Positions 1 to 10,629 are shown, counted from the stretch's first letter. The stretch is DNA of 64,000 nt from Elephas maximus indicus (GCF_024166365.1 NC_064825.1:103864480-103928479), one strand, 5' to 3'. Program-made: numbers and translations. The notes: a model not told the origin generated them from the sequence alone.

Positions 1-60
1 GGTCCTTCTAGTCTTAGACCATTAAGTCTGGTCTTATGAGAATTTGGGGTAAAGCCAATC
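1..60 (-). repeat. L1 3'-UTR remnant
   Basis: Read on the minus strand this short stretch resembles the 'AGACCAGACTTAATGGTCTGA' block seen in the L1 3' untranslated regions at 16470 and 34990. It is too short to place within a complete element. Confidence 0.4.
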
Positions 61-149
61 TCTTTTGAGATATGAAAGAAAGGAGTGGAGAAACATGGGG
101 ATCTCATACCACCAAGAAAGAAGAGCCAGGAGAATAGCGCATCTTTTGG

Positions 150-1213
150 ACCTGGCTGTACTTCTTCCAAGACAGATTTGTTCATTCTTTTGGCGTCCAT
201 GCTATATTTAATATTCTTCGCCAACACCATAATCCAAAGGCGTCAATTCTTCTTCAGCCTTCCTTATTTATTGTCCAGCTTTCACATACATATGAGGCGA
301 TTGAAAATACCGTGGCTTGTGTCAGGCCCACCTTAGTCTTCAAGGTGACATCTTTGCTTTTTAACACTTTAAAGAGGTCTTTTGCAACAGATTTACCCAA
401 TGCAATACATTATTTGATTTCTTGACTGCTACTTCCATGGGCGTTGATTATGATCCAAGTAAAATGAAATCCTTAACAACGTCAATCTTTTCTGTTTATC
501 ATGGTGTTGCTTATTGGTCCAGTTGTGACGATTTTGTTTTCTTTATACTGAAGGCTGTAGTCTTTGGTCTTCATCAGTAAGTGCTTCAAGTCCTCCTCTC
601 AGCAAGCAAGGTTGTGTCATCTGCATATTGCAGGTTGTTAATGAGTCTTCCTTCATATAGTCCAGCTTCTCAGATTATTTGCTCAGCATACAAATTGAAT
701 AAGTATGGTGACACACACTTTTCTTGACTTTAAACCACACAGTGTCCCCTTGTTCTGTTCTGTTCGAATTACTGCCTCTTGGTCTCCATACAGATTCCTC
801 ATGAGCACAACTAAGTGTTCTGAAATTCCCAATCTTTGCCATGTTGTTATGATCCACAGAGTTGAATGCCTTTGCATAGTCAATAAAACACAGATAAGCA
901 TCTTTCTGGTATTTTCTGCTTTCAGCCGTGCTCCATCTGACATCAGCAATGATATCCCTTGTTCCACATGCCCTTCTGAGTAGGGCTTGAGTTTCTGGCA
1001 GTTCCCTGTTGATATACTGCTACAATTGCTTTTTGAATGCTCTTCAGCAAAATTTTACCTGTGTAAATTTTACCTGGGTACAAATATGGATTTCTTCCAG
1101 TCTGTTGGCCAGGTAGCTGTCTTCCAAACTTCTTGGCATAGACGAGTGAGCGCTTCCAGCGCTGCGCCAGTTTGTTGAAACATCTCCATTGCAGTTTCGT
1201 CAATTCCTGGAGT
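150..1213 (-). repeat. RTE (BovB-like) LINE fragment, antisense
   Basis: Minus-strand translation gives broken pieces of the RTE reverse-transcriptase polyprotein, for example 'WPTDWKKSIF' from the frame at 1330-1070. The same order of segments occurs in the fuller copies at 20757-23972 and 48120-51298. Both ends of the LINE are missing and the frame is broken many times. It runs from the middle of the RT domain to near the C-terminus. Confidence 0.8.
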
Positions 1214-1609
1214 AATGGTGAGAGGGAACTCTGAGTAGCTGGGGAAGGTGGTGTTCCTGGTCCTGGCCACAAGGGGTCGCTGTGACCACACCTGTGAATC
1301 TAATGGCCTCGCTATGATTAATGTTCTCAATCAGTTGATTCTAAGTAAAATGATTACCTCCAATCAGCTGAAGACATTAAGAGCAAAAACTGAAGTTTCT
1401 GGAAAAGAGAAAGATTCTGCCTCAAGATTATGACATAGATACTCTCCCGAAGTTTTCAGCCTGCCAGGCCTACAGATTTCAAACACAAGACTGCTGGAGT
1501 TTACAGGCTGCCACCTGGCCTACAGACGCTGGACCTGCCAGTACCCACAACCATATAAGTCAGTTTCTTAAAATAAATTTATCTCTTTCCATACGTGTGC
1601 GTATGTGTG

Positions 1610-1798
1610 TGTTGTTGTTATTAGGTGTCATGAAGTCAGTTCTGACTCATGACGACCCCATGTGTTGCAGAATAGAACTGCCCCCCATAGGGTTTTCTTG
1701 GGCATAATCTCCACAGAAGCAGATTGCCAGGCCTTTCTCCCGTGGAGCCACTGAGTGAGTTTGAATCACCAACCTTGAGGTTAGCAACTGACAACTTG
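1610..1798 (-). repeat. AfroSINE, antisense
   Basis: Starts with the RTE-like tail (tail-first orientation), passes through a 'CTTTCTCCCGTGGAG' middle, and ends in the head near 'GGTTAGCAACTGAC'. It lacks the usual final 'CACCACCAGGG'. Confidence 0.8.
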
Positions 1799-1819
1799 TG
1801 TATATTTATATGAATATAA

Positions 1820-1966
1820 AAAAAACCCATTGCCGTCAAGTCGATTCCAACTCATAGAGACCCTATAGGGCAGAGCAGAAGTGCCCTATAGGGTTTCCAA
1901 GGAGCAGTTGGTGGATTCGAACTGCCGATCTTTTGGTTAGCAGCTGTAGCTCCTAACCAGTGCTAA
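1820..1966 (-). repeat. AfroSINE, antisense
   Basis: An A-run is followed by the tail 'CCATTGCCGTCAAGTCGATT', and the element ends in the head sequence around 'CCTAACCAGTGC'. It abuts the oppositely oriented copy that follows. Confidence 0.85.
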
Positions 1967-1968
1967 AA

Positions 1969-2168
1969 GGAGCCCTGGTAGCACAGTGGTTAAGCACTCA
2001 GCTGCAAACCTAAACGTCGGTGGTTTGAACTCATCAGCGGCTCTGCAGGAGAAAGATGTGGCAATCCGCTTCCATAAAGATTACAGCTTAGGAAACCCTA
2101 TGGGGCAGTTCTGCTCTGTCCTGTAGGGTCATTATGCGTCTGAATCAACTCGACAGCAACGGTTTTAT
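1969..2168 (+). repeat. AfroSINE, sense
   Basis: A near-complete copy. The head 'GGAGCCCTGGTAGCACAGTG' is followed by the middle segment and then the RTE-like tail ending in 'CAACTCGACAGCAACGG'. Confidence 0.9.
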
Positions 2169-2235
2169 GGGTATATTTGTATATCCATCCTGTTGCTTCT
2201 GGTTCTCTGGAGGTCCCTGAGTAATACAGACAAGG

Positions 2236-2900
2236 TAGTTCAGGAAAGCCTCAAGAAGGATGGCGTTTGAACCAAGACCGAGATAAGCGGGGAAGTAAGC
2301 TCTGCAGATTACAGGAAATGTTCCAGGCAGAGGGAACAGCAAGCGCAAATTCTGAGACAGGACCATGCCTGGCACATTGAAGGAAAAGATGGAGTGGAGG
2401 GAGAGTGGAGGAAGGGGATAAAAAGGGCCACATTACATAGGCTCCGACTTGGATTTTGAGTGAGACAGAAGTCATGGAGGTTTCTGAGCAGAGGAGTGAT
2501 AGGATCCTCCCTTTATTCATTCAACAAACATTTCCTGACGCCTCCCAGGGCCAGGCCCTGCATGAGCATTGGGGAAACAGGGCTGAGTCAGCCCCAGTCG
2601 CTGCCCTCATTGGGCTCCCCATTGTGGGGAGGCAGGCAGGGACACAGGCAGGTCTAAGCCCAGTATGGAATGTACTACAGTGTGGGTTAGTCAGGGCACA
2701 GGGGAGCCCCAAGGTGGGGTGCCCAACTCAGTGTTGGGCTTCGTGAGATTCTTCTTGAAGGATGTGGTGTTTAAACCAAGACCCAGGAGATGTGTAAGAG
2801 CTTGCCCCACACAGGGCTGGGAGACGGATGCATGCACCAGGCGCAGGGAACAGCAGGTGCAAAGACCTGCAGTCATGGGGCTCAGTATAACTTTGAGAAT
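2236..2900 (-). repeat. L2 fragments, antisense
   Basis: Two stretches (about 2236-2500 and 2735-2880) read like reverse-complement L2, with 'AGGCAGAGGGAACAGC' and 'CAGGCGCAGGGAACAGC' marking the same internal site. Between them is CA/GT-neutral sequence with a MIR/L2-like 'ATTCATTCAACAAACATTT'. Open frames here (2456-2746, 2665-2934) do not resemble any protein. Confidence 0.55.
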
Positions 2901-2904
2901 GGCA

Positions 2905-3092
2905 CAGACAGTTAAGTGCTGGACTACTAACTGAAAGGTTGGTGGTTTGTATCCTCCCAGAGGCAACTTGGAAGAAAGACCTGGCAATCTGCTTCTGAAA
3001 GATCACAGCCTTGAAAACCTTATGGAGCACAGCAGCACACCTGGGGTCACCATGAGTCAGAATTGACTAGGTGCCAACTAACAACAACAGTG
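2905..3092 (+). repeat. AfroSINE, sense
   Basis: Diverged copy with the head at 'CTGGACTACTAACTGAAAGG' and the tail 'CACCATGAGTCAGAATTGAC'. Its order of blocks matches the copy at 1969. Confidence 0.8.
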
Positions 3093-3616
3093 CCACATGG
3101 ACAGAGAAGAGCAGAAGAGGGTGGTCAGGTTTCCATGAAGGGTCAGAATCCTGCGCTAAGGGGCAGGGACTTTCTGCGGGACGTGCTGGGGACCTGGGAA
3201 GGGCCTAGAGCAGACAGAGCTAGCTCTGGGTGTCAGAAGGTCCCTTTATAGATCAGGAGAAGGTGGGGGCAATGGTCCATGAAAAAGACGCAGTAGTGAA
3301 AACCAAGGCAGTGACAATGAGGTTGGAATGGTGGCAACAGGTATGAGGGATAATTAAGAAGTACTCACCTGGAGTTGGAAATCCTACTCAACACTACGGT
3401 GTTTTGTTAGTATAGGACCTCCTACATAAACTCAAAGGCTGTGGAAATACTAGAAAAGTCTGTCCTAAGAGACTTGACAAATATAAAGATGTCTGCCATT
3501 TAGGCAGAAGGCCATGGTAAACTTAGGGAGATTCTTTTGCTGAGGGAGAAAGCCATAGTAAATGTAGAGCAGGCGTTGCTGAGACAGGAAGCCCTAGTTA
3601 ACAATCCTCTACATAA
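3093..3616. other. Intergenic, no gene recognised
   Basis: No exon-like segment, RNA gene or clear repeat is recognised. The short open frame at 3063-3251 has no protein similarity I can identify. Confidence 0.5.
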
Positions 3617-3828
3617 ACACAAACCAGTTGCCGTGCAGTCAATTCCGACTCATGGAGACCCCATGTGTGTCAGAATAGAACTGCGCTCCATAGGGTTTTC
3701 AATGGCTATGATCTTTTGGAAGCTGACTGCTAGGTCTTTCTTCCAAGGTACCTCTGGGTGGACTTGAACCTCCAACCTTTCAGTTAGCAGCCAAGTGTGT
3801 TAACCATTTGCACCACCAAGGGACTCCA
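3617..3828 (-). repeat. AfroSINE, antisense
   Basis: Tail 'AAACCAGTTGCCGTGCAGTC' first, head 'TTTGCACCACCAAGGGACTC' last. It belongs to the subtype with 'CCATAGGGTTTTCAATGGCT' in the middle. Confidence 0.85.
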
Positions 3829-3852
3829 CATAAACACACACACACGCATGCA

Positions 3853-4068
3853 AAAACCCAAACCAGTTACCATCAAGTCAGCTCCAACTCATGACAACTC
3901 TATGTGTGTCAGAGTAGAACTGCACTCCATTTTCACGGCTGTGATCCTTCGGAAGCAGATCACCAGGCCTATCTTCCAAGGCACCTTTGGTTGTGTTCGA
4001 ACCACCAAACTTTTGGTTAGTAGCCCAGGACTTAACAATTTACACCACCCAGAGACTCCTCCACCTAA
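3853..4068 (-). repeat. AfroSINE, antisense
   Basis: Same subtype as the copy just upstream. The two are separated only by a short (CA)n run at 3836-3848. A chance open frame at 3797-4351 passes through it. Confidence 0.85.
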
Positions 4069-4069
4069 A

Positions 4070-4847
4070 CACAAGGGACCTTCTCTTCTTATTAAATGTG
4101 GCAGTGGGTCTCTGAAGGGACCAGGGCTGATGAGGTTGAAGCTCCTGCAGCCCATGCCCTGGGATCAGAAGCATTCTCCCCTGGAGGGGTTGGGAGCCCA
4201 GTCTCAGAAAGATGGACTTCCCTGTCCGTATTCAAAGCTCGTTTCACCTGTATTTATCTCTTCCAGGACTGGGAAATTGAAAAGCATATTGAATTTGAAG
4301 AAACAGAGGCATTGGTGCAGAAATTTGGGAGAAAATCGGGCTCTGAGATAAACTTACTCATTCAACCAGTTTCCACAGAGCCCCTGCCACGTACCAGGCA
4401 CTGGTCTGGGTACTGGGGACTCAACAGTGAACAGGATAGACAAGGTCCCTGCCTCCGTGAAGTCCAGATTCTAGTGAGGGAGACATTTCTTCATTCCGTG
4501 AACATTTATTGAAAGCACTTGCTGTGTGCCCCACACTGTTCTGGGAACTAGAGAACACAGAAATGGACAAAAATCCCTGCCTTCTTGGAGCTGACACTCA
4601 GATTGGGAAGATGGGGTGGGGAGTGTGTCATGTATTTGATAGTATGATGGTTACATATAAAAGTCAGAAAGTGGCTATCAGTGCCATAGAGAAAAAAAAA
4701 AAAATAACGATGAAGGAAGAAAACACATAAAATAGTTGCAGATTTTTAAAAGGCATAGAAAGCAAAGCAAGAAGAGACTGGGGTAGAAACTAAAAGGGAA
4801 TGTCCACTCTAGAGAGGTGATTAGGGGTAGTTAGGTTGTTAGGAGGT
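4070..4847. other. Intergenic with MIR/L2-like debris
   Basis: Contains 'TGAACATTTATTGAAAGCAC' and similar L2/MIR-like phrases around 4370-4530, plus an A-run at 4690-4703. The 184- and 138-codon open frames that cross this stretch have repeat-derived composition and no recognisable domain. Confidence 0.4.
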
Positions 4848-5052
4848 CCCTGAGTAGTACAAATGGCTTATGCTCAACCACTGTAAAGGTTGGCAGTTCA
4901 AACCCACCCAGTGGCTCTGATGAAGAAAGGCCTGGTGATCTGCTTCCGTAAAGATTACAGCCAAGAAAACCCTGTGGAGCTCAGTTCTACTCTGTAATAC
5001 ATGGGGTCGCCATGAGTCAGAAGCGACTCAACAGCAACAGGTTTTGTTTTTA
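4848..5052 (+). repeat. AfroSINE, sense
   Basis: Head 'GGTCCCTGAGTAGTACAAAT', middle 'GATCTGCTTCCGTAAAGATT', tail 'GACTCAACAGCAACAGG'. Full length or nearly so. Confidence 0.85.
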
Positions 5053-5880
5053 GGTAGTTAGGAGGGAGGAAGGTAATCCACGTAAATAATGTAGCACGGT
5101 GCCTGGCTGGGCTAATCCCACAAAGAATGTGACACTTAAGCTGAAGGGTGAGAAGGAGCCAGCCACAGGCAGAGTGTCAGGAAGCGAGTCCCTGGCAGAG
5201 GGAATAGCAAGGGCAAAGGCCCTGAGGTAGGAAAGTGCCCACCATGTTGAGGACACCAAAGAAGTCCAGCAAGACTGAGGCAGAGTGCATGACGGGGTGA
5301 TGAGGTTGGAGAGATGGACATAAGCCAGGCATTAAGTTCCTTGGAGGTGTTTAGATTTTATTAGAATTGCAGCAGGGAGTCACACGTTGGATTTATGCAG
5401 GGTTTAGCCCGATAGTGTTTATGTTTTAAGAACACGTTGGTGGCTGAGTGAAAGAAGGACTTGGCGGGGTGGGGAGAAAGGTTTGAGTGGGGAAGCAGAG
5501 AGACCAGTTTGGATATTATCGCAGCTGTCCAGGTGAGAGATAAGGGTGGCTTGGACGAGGGTGGGTGAGATGAAGATAAGTGGGTGGATTTGCTGTCTAT
5601 TTTGGAGCTAAGGTGACAAGAACTGCCAAAATAGGAGGTGAGAGCAAGGGAAGAATCAAGGACCACTCCCAGCTTTTTGATCCAAGGAACTGGGTGGAAG
5701 ATGGCGGCATTTACTAAGATGGTGGCGGTGGTGGCGGCGGGGATGGGGGGGAGGCAATGGGAGTAGGCTATGGAGCTTAAAAAGGAATAAAGGGGAGATA
5801 GCATAGATGAATAGAGGTGGAACAGAGCCATTGAGATGTTCGCTCAACATCGGGGGTGCCCGGGTGTGCGCACAGAGGCT
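5053..5880 (-). repeat. L2, antisense
   Basis: Reverse complement reads as L2 3' sequence over 5390-5870, including the block corresponding to 'TCCAGGTGAGAGATAAGGGT' on the plus strand at 5529. The GGC-rich run 5700-5760 lies within the variable part. A 156-codon minus-strand frame here is L2-derived. Confidence 0.65.
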
Positions 5881-6011
5881 ATGTGGCACGTAGGTGATGA
5901 ACAGCACCTAATGTGCAAGCAGAGACAGGTGTTGAGTTAGAGGTATCTGAGAGGTGGTCCAGGGAGAGTTTGGGTAATCAAAGAGACACACAAGGTCAGC
6001 CGCACAAGGAT

Positions 6012-6180
6012 ATTGAGTCGGGCAAGCTGGGGTTCGAATCCCGGCTTTGCTACTTGCTCATCCTGCAACATTGGGCAACTGACCTCATTTCTCTCTGTTT
6101 CCTCATTTGTAAAATGGGGGTGATCGTGTGTACATCTCAGGGCTGATGGGAGAACTAAATGAGATGTGGCACATGGTATG
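6012..6180 (+). repeat. MIR
   Basis: tRNA-like phrase 'GGGTTCGAATCCCGGCT' (with one change) is followed by 'CCTCATTTGTAAAATGGGGG'. This order is typical of MIR. Confidence 0.8.
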
Positions 6181-6183
6181 CAT

Positions 6184-6608
6184 TGGAGCCTGGGTGGTAC
6201 AAGCGGTTTGCTATCAGCTGCTAATCTGAAGGTTGGCGGTTCCAACCCGTTAGTGGTGCCGTGGAAGTAAAAAAAACTAGTTTTTTTTGTAAACTGCTTC
6301 TGTAAAGATCACTGTTGTTGTGCCGTCAAGTCCAACTCATAGTGACCCCATAGGGCAGAGTAGGACTGCTTCATAGGGTTTCCTAGGCTGTAATCTTTAT
6401 GAGAGCAGATTGCCAGGTCTTTTCTCCCTCGGAGTTGCTAACTGACCTTTCGGTTCGCAGCTGAAAGCTTAACTGTTGTGCCACCAGGACTCCTCTGTAA
6501 AGATCACAGCCATTGAAAACTCTGTGGAGAAATTCTGCCCTGTCACATACGGGGTCACTATAAGTCAGGGGCTGAGTTGACTCCATGGCAGCTAACAAAA
6601 ACACTAAA
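6184..6608 (+). repeat. AfroSINE, sense, split by a second SINE
   Basis: The first half is 6184-6312 and the second half resumes at 6494 and runs to about 6608. The interrupting SINE occupies 6313-6493. The 14-bp phrase 'TCTGTAAAGATCAC' is present at 6299-6312 and again at 6494-6507. Confidence 0.85.
6313..6493 (-). repeat. AfroSINE, antisense, nested
   Basis: Inserted into an older sense SINE and flanked by an exact 14-bp target-site duplication. Its tail begins 'TGTTGTTGTGCCGTCAAGTC' and its head ends 'TGTGCCACCAGGACTCC'. Confidence 0.9.
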
Positions 6609-6802
6609 CCCATTGCCATCGAGTCAATTCTGACTCATGGTGACCCTACAGGACAGAGCAGAACTGTCCCATAGGGTTTCCAAGGCTGTAGTCTTTATGG
6701 GAGCAGACTGCCACATTTTTCTCTTCTGCAGTGGCTGGCAGCTTCAAACTGCCGACCTTTTAGTTAGCAGCCGAGCACTTTACCACTGCCACTCCAGGGC
6801 CC
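6609..6802 (-). repeat. AfroSINE, antisense
   Basis: Tail 'CCCATTGCCATCGAGTCAAT' and head 'TTTACCACTGCCACTCCAGG'. It directly follows the preceding composite, making a run of three SINEs. Confidence 0.85.
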
Positions 6803-6934
6803 AAAAAAGACAGGTGAGGGGGTCCTTGTGGAATTTGCTCATTGCACAATCTTCATCGTCTACACCCTCCTGCCAGACTGTTCTAGGGGATGGTGACCCA
6901 GCAGGGAACTCCCTGCCCAGACACGGAAACAGAT

Positions 6935-7170
6935 CTGGAGGCAGAGTGGCATGGTGTTTAAGAGCCCGATGACGTGGATTCAAGTCCCAACTCTGCCGCT
7001 TATGCAAGTTACTTCTGTCTAAGCCCTGGTTTCCTCACCTGTGATGTGGTGCTAATGAGAATCCCTAACCTTATAAAGCTGTTGTGAGGATCAACTGTGA
7101 TAATGCATGTAAAGCCCTTGGCAACCTGCCTGGCACTGTGCAGATCAGGTCTGGCTTTTATTATAAATGG
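6935..7170 (+). repeat. MIR
   Basis: Near-complete MIR: 'GGATTCAAGTCCCAACTCTG', then 'TGTGAGGATCAACTGTG' and 'CCTGGCACTGTG' in consensus order. Confidence 0.8.
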
Positions 7171-7534
7171 AGACAGAGAGTGGCACTTATCACAACGAGT
7201 CAGGAGGCCTAGGAAGAAAGGACACCCTTCTCCCACGTTCCCGTCTCAAAGGCCCGCAATTTCCGCAGTCAGAGACCACCTTCCCACCACCTGTTCCCAC
7301 GGTCACACCCTGGCCCCTATCTCCATCCAGAAGGGTTTCACCTCTGAAACCACAAAATCCCACATCCCACTCCCTGACCACAGCCTCCCATGCTTCCAGC
7401 ACTGTGGGTGGCTCTGCCATACCTGTTCTTCCACCTCAAAGACATCTTGACCCTCCTCAGGAAGCCTCTCCACCATATCCCTTCTGTCTTCACATCTGTC
7501 ACCTTTATACAGTCCACTCCTTTATCCTGGTGGC
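7171..7534. other. Intergenic, no gene recognised
   Basis: C-rich sequence with several overlapping open frames on both strands (7097-7450, 7167-7589, 7420-7190). None shows a recognisable domain, and none has convincing splice sites around it. Confidence 0.45.
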
Positions 7535-7732
7535 AGTGGTTGTCGACGAGTCAATCCCAACTCATGGTGACCCCATATGTGCACAGTAGAAACGTACATG
7601 GGATTTCCAAGGCTCTGGCCATTTGGAAGCAGATTACCAGGCCTGTCTTCCAAGTGTCTCTGGGCAGGTTCAAACCACCAATCTTTTGGCTAGCAGCCGA
7701 GCGCTTAACCATATGCACCACTCAGCTGCCTT
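7535..7732 (-). repeat. AfroSINE, antisense
   Basis: Tail 'GTCGACGAGTCAATCCCAAC' and head 'ACCATATGCACCACTCAG'. The intermediate block is intact. Confidence 0.85.
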
Positions 7733-8189
7733 TATATAAGCTGTCTTCGACTCCCCTGTTTCAGCGTCCTTCCTACAATCATCAAGTCCCATGTGTGCCT
7801 TCTCTTTGCCTACAGCCAGGCTGCTGGAGGATAAAATACGTGTAGTATTCAACTGCAGAGATGGTGCCTCTTTAAATCCATGGTCATCGACTTCACCTGG
7901 GTACCTTCTTGTCCATCCTCGGCCTTCCAACCCCACCCTTCCAGATGACCCGTGAGATGAGCTGGCTCCCACCTCCGCTGAGGAAACAGAAGCCATCTGA
8001 CAGGCCCTCCCTCAACTTTCTGCCTCTGGATCCATACCCCACCTGCAGCCTGACCTGCTCTTTCCTTCTTCCTTCCTGGGACAATGGAGGAGGCGTCTTC
8101 CCTCCTGTCTGGGGCTAATTCCACCACTCTGACAGTTGCACCATCCATTGCTTTGTTCGCCGGCATTTCCGTCTTTGTGGTTGCTACGA
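7733..8189. other. Intergenic, no gene recognised
   Basis: Single-copy-looking sequence with chance frames on both strands (for example 7996-7670 and 8208-7849). No exon with canonical splice sites or known protein similarity is seen. Confidence 0.45.
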
Positions 8190-8400
8190 GCTCGCTGCCT
8201 GGATTCAAATCATGGTGCCACCACTGAGCATTGTGTAACCTTGGAGAAGTGACTTCTCTGTCCTGGCTTCCTCATCTGTAAAATGGGGATTATAAGAGTG
8301 CCCTTCTCATGGGACTATTGGAAGGATGCAGTGAATTCGTTCACGTGAAAGGCTTTAAAATTGTGTTAGATGCACAGGTCAGTGCTCAAATAAAAATGGC
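8190..8400 (+). repeat. MIR
   Basis: 'TGGATTCAAATCATGGTGCC' followed by 'CCTCATCTGTAAAATGGGGA' and the 3' core ending near 8400. Confidence 0.8.
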
Positions 8401-8431
8401 AGCTGTCTTGGGACACAACAGAGAGAAGACT

Positions 8432-8580
8432 TAAGAGCATGGATGGTAGATTCAGACTGTCCTAGAGTTTGTATCCTGCCTCCTGTACTTACTAGCTGTG
8501 TGACTTTAAGCAGGTCATCTCCCCTCTCTTAGCCTCAGTTGTCCTAGTCTATAAAATGGGGACAAGATAGTGTCTTGGAG
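8432..8580 (+). repeat. MIR, partial
   Basis: A second MIR in the same orientation, with 'CTAGCTGTGTGACTTTAAGC' and 'CTATAAAATGGGGACAAGAT'. Confidence 0.75.
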
Positions 8581-9000
8581 TCTGGTCTTTCCATGATCTC
8601 CCTGCCCCATCACTTTCTACTCTCCCCCTCACTGTGTTTCAACCACCCTGACCTCCTCAGGGCCTTTGCACTTACTGCTCTGTCTTTCTGGAATAGTCTT
8701 TCTCTAGATATCGCCATGGCTCACTCCCTGAATTCCTTTAGGTCTTTGCTCAAAGGTCACCTTGATCATGCCTTCCCTGACCCTACCCCCTCCCTGCTTT
8801 ATTTTCTTTCGTAGTATTCATAACTATTATATATTGCGTTCATTTGCTTTATTTCTTGATTGCTTCCCATTCTGGAATGTAAATATCAGTAAGAAAGGTT
8901 TTTTTTTGTCTATTGTATTCATTATTTTTTTATTCATTGTTGTATTGCCAGTGCTTAGAGCTGTGCCTGATCCATGGTAGGTGCCCAATAAATATTTAAG
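8581..9000 (+). repeat. L2 3' end, sense
   Basis: The order 'CTCAGGGCCTTTGCACTTAC', 'GCTCAAAGGTCACCTTGATC' and 'GGTGCCCAATAAATATTTAA' is that of the L2 3' terminus. The open frames at 8575-8980 are L2-derived. Confidence 0.85.
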
Positions 9001-9003
9001 TAG

Positions 9004-9212
9004 AAAGGGGGGGATTAGGGAGAGAGGAAGGAAGGAAGCCAGCAAATAAGGAAAAAAGGAAGGAACGAAGGAAGGGGGGGGAAGGAAGGAAAAAGAAAAG
9101 AAAGAGGGAAGGAAGGGAAAGAGGGAGGGAGGGAAGAAAAGAAGGAAGGAGAGAGAAGAAGAAGAAAAAGGAAGGAGAGTGAAGGAATAAAGGAAAGAGA
9201 GAGGGAGGGAGG
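9004..9212. repeat. Polypurine (GGAA)n-type microsatellite
   Basis: About 200 bp of almost pure purine on the plus strand, built of GGAAGGAAGG, GAGGGAGG and AAGAAGAA blocks. It starts where the L2 ends, suggesting growth from a tail. Minus-strand Ser/Phe/Pro-rich frames here are artefacts of the repeat. Confidence 0.9.
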
Positions 9213-9532
9213 AAGCTGATCCACATAAAGAATTTAACACAGAGCCTGGCTGGGCTAAGCCCCCAGTAAATGTGAGCTACTCATTTTGTTCTAATTACTA
9301 CCCAGTTTTATTTTTCTCATAAGCAGCCTTCATTGGTCAAACACCCACTCTTATCCCCCTTGCATATAAGACTTGTCTTCACCCCTCCACTCACTGCCCA
9401 GGCTTCCATCCTGTCTCCCTCCCCGCTGCCCCCCCCACACAAGGATTTTCTCCAAGGCCACTGGTCACTGCTCTGCCCTTGCTCCAGTGGATTCGAGAGT
9501 CTCCTAGTGACGTATGACCCTGATGCCATAAC

Positions 9533-9699
9533 CTGTTGCCATCGAATCGATTCCAACACATAGCAACCCTATTAGGACAGGATAGAATTGCCCCATAGCT
9601 TTAATTTTTATGGAAACAGATTGCCACTTTCTCCTGTGGAGTAGCAGGGGGTTCATTTAACAACCTAGCGCTTAACAACTGCACCACCAGGGCTCCTTA
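9533..9699 (-). repeat. AfroSINE, antisense, shortened
   Basis: Tail 'CTGTTGCCATCGAATCGATT' and head 'AACTGCACCACCAGGGCTCC'. The middle is shortened. Confidence 0.85.
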
Positions 9700-9945
9700 C
9701 CCGGATGCCAATCCCTCATTAAAATATGCTTTTGGCTTCCCCAACTCCACAGTCTCCTATCTCTTCAGTCTTTCTCTCTCAGTAGCTTCTTCCCGTCCTC
9801 TAAACTACGGGCCTTCACTGGGGTCCTGGGCAGACATCTCTTGTCTTCTGACTCCATACATTCTCTCCTTGGGTGAACTCAACATGCCCTGGTTTCTGGT
9901 AGCATTTCCACTGGTGCTGCCTAATCCCTGTCTCTAACAAGATGG
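9700..9945. other. Intergenic, L2-like
   Basis: Pyrimidine-rich sequence with weak L2-like phrases. Nothing codes here that I can recognise. Confidence 0.35.
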
Positions 9946-9949
9946 CTAA

Positions 9950-10280
9950 GATGTTGCTGTTAGCTGCTATTGAGTTGACTCTCGACTCACGGTGACTCTG
10001 CACAACAGGATTCAACTAGCGTGATCTGTAGGGTTTTTGCTGGCTATTTTTTTTTAATTATTAAGAAGTAGATTGCCAGACCTTTCTTCCTGGCCTGTCT
10101 TATTCTGCAAGCACTGCTGAAACCTGTTCAGCATCATAGCAACATTCAAGCCTCTACTGACAGGTGGGTGGTGGCTACACGTGAGGTGCGTTGGCCAGGA
10201 ATCAAACCTGGGTCTTTCACAAGGAAGGTGGGAATGCGGAAGACAGGCCTCCTGAGTCACCGCGTGGTCTAGGGATGGGG
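9950..10280 (-). repeat. RTE-derived non-autonomous element (5' end joined to 3' tail)
   Basis: Read on the minus strand, the end at about 10200-10050 matches the 5' region of the RTE copy at 23800-23970 ('AGAAGTAGATTGCCAGACC' here on the plus strand, 'AGAAGTAGACTGCCAGGTCC' at about 23816). The plus-strand start at 9955 is the RTE/SINE 3' tail ('GCTGCTATTGAGTTGACTC'). The whole coding region is missing, so it looks like an internally deleted RTE or a short element built from both RTE ends. Confidence 0.6.
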
Positions 10281-10629
10281 CTGCCAAGACCCAGAGACAA
10301 ATGACAGTCTTTAGGGAATTTAGGGACTGAGAATGGCAGGCCCTCCCCTCAAGTTAAGATGGGACCTCTAGCCGCAGGGCCCCCTCTCCAGCTACCTGGC
10401 ATCGTTCCCCATTTCATCTACTCTATCTCTCCTGTTCCATCTCAGTCTCTGTCCTCCTCTTTCTGGGTCTCTGCTCCCTCTCTGAGTCTCTGTCTTGCCC
10501 TCTTTCTGGGTCTCTGTCCCCCTTCCTGGGCATCTATCCCTCTCTGTCTCTCAGCCTGATTCTCTTGCAACCTCTTCCTCTATTACTTTCTCTCTGCATT
10601 TTCCAGGACCTGCCCCTCACCCCCCTAGA
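10281..10629. other. Upstream region of the KLK14 pseudogene
   Basis: Pyrimidine-rich, with repeated 'TCTGGGTCTCTG' phrases. No TATA box or exon is confidently placed. Untranslated 5' exons of the family could lie here but cannot be picked out by eye. Confidence 0.4.

Larger units (their letters stand above)
1214..2235 (+). repeat. Unnamed old interspersed repeat split by three SINEs
   Basis: The AT-rich segment 1214-1609 and the segment 2170-2235 look like two halves of one older repeat, ending in 'TTGCTTCTGGTTCTCTGGAG' at about 2193. Three SINEs sit between them. I do not recognise the family with certainty, and no gene is seen. Confidence 0.3.

Noticed and set aside
6030-6050. tRNA B-box-like sequence, GGTTCGAATCCC
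   Set aside because: It belongs to a MIR. No cloverleaf can be formed around it.
7167-7589. 140-codon frame in C-rich DNA
   Set aside because: Overlapping frames are open on both strands, there is no recognisable domain, and part of it runs into a SINE.
8827-9240. Ser/Pro/Phe-rich minus-strand frames
   Set aside because: They are translations of the polypurine microsatellite.
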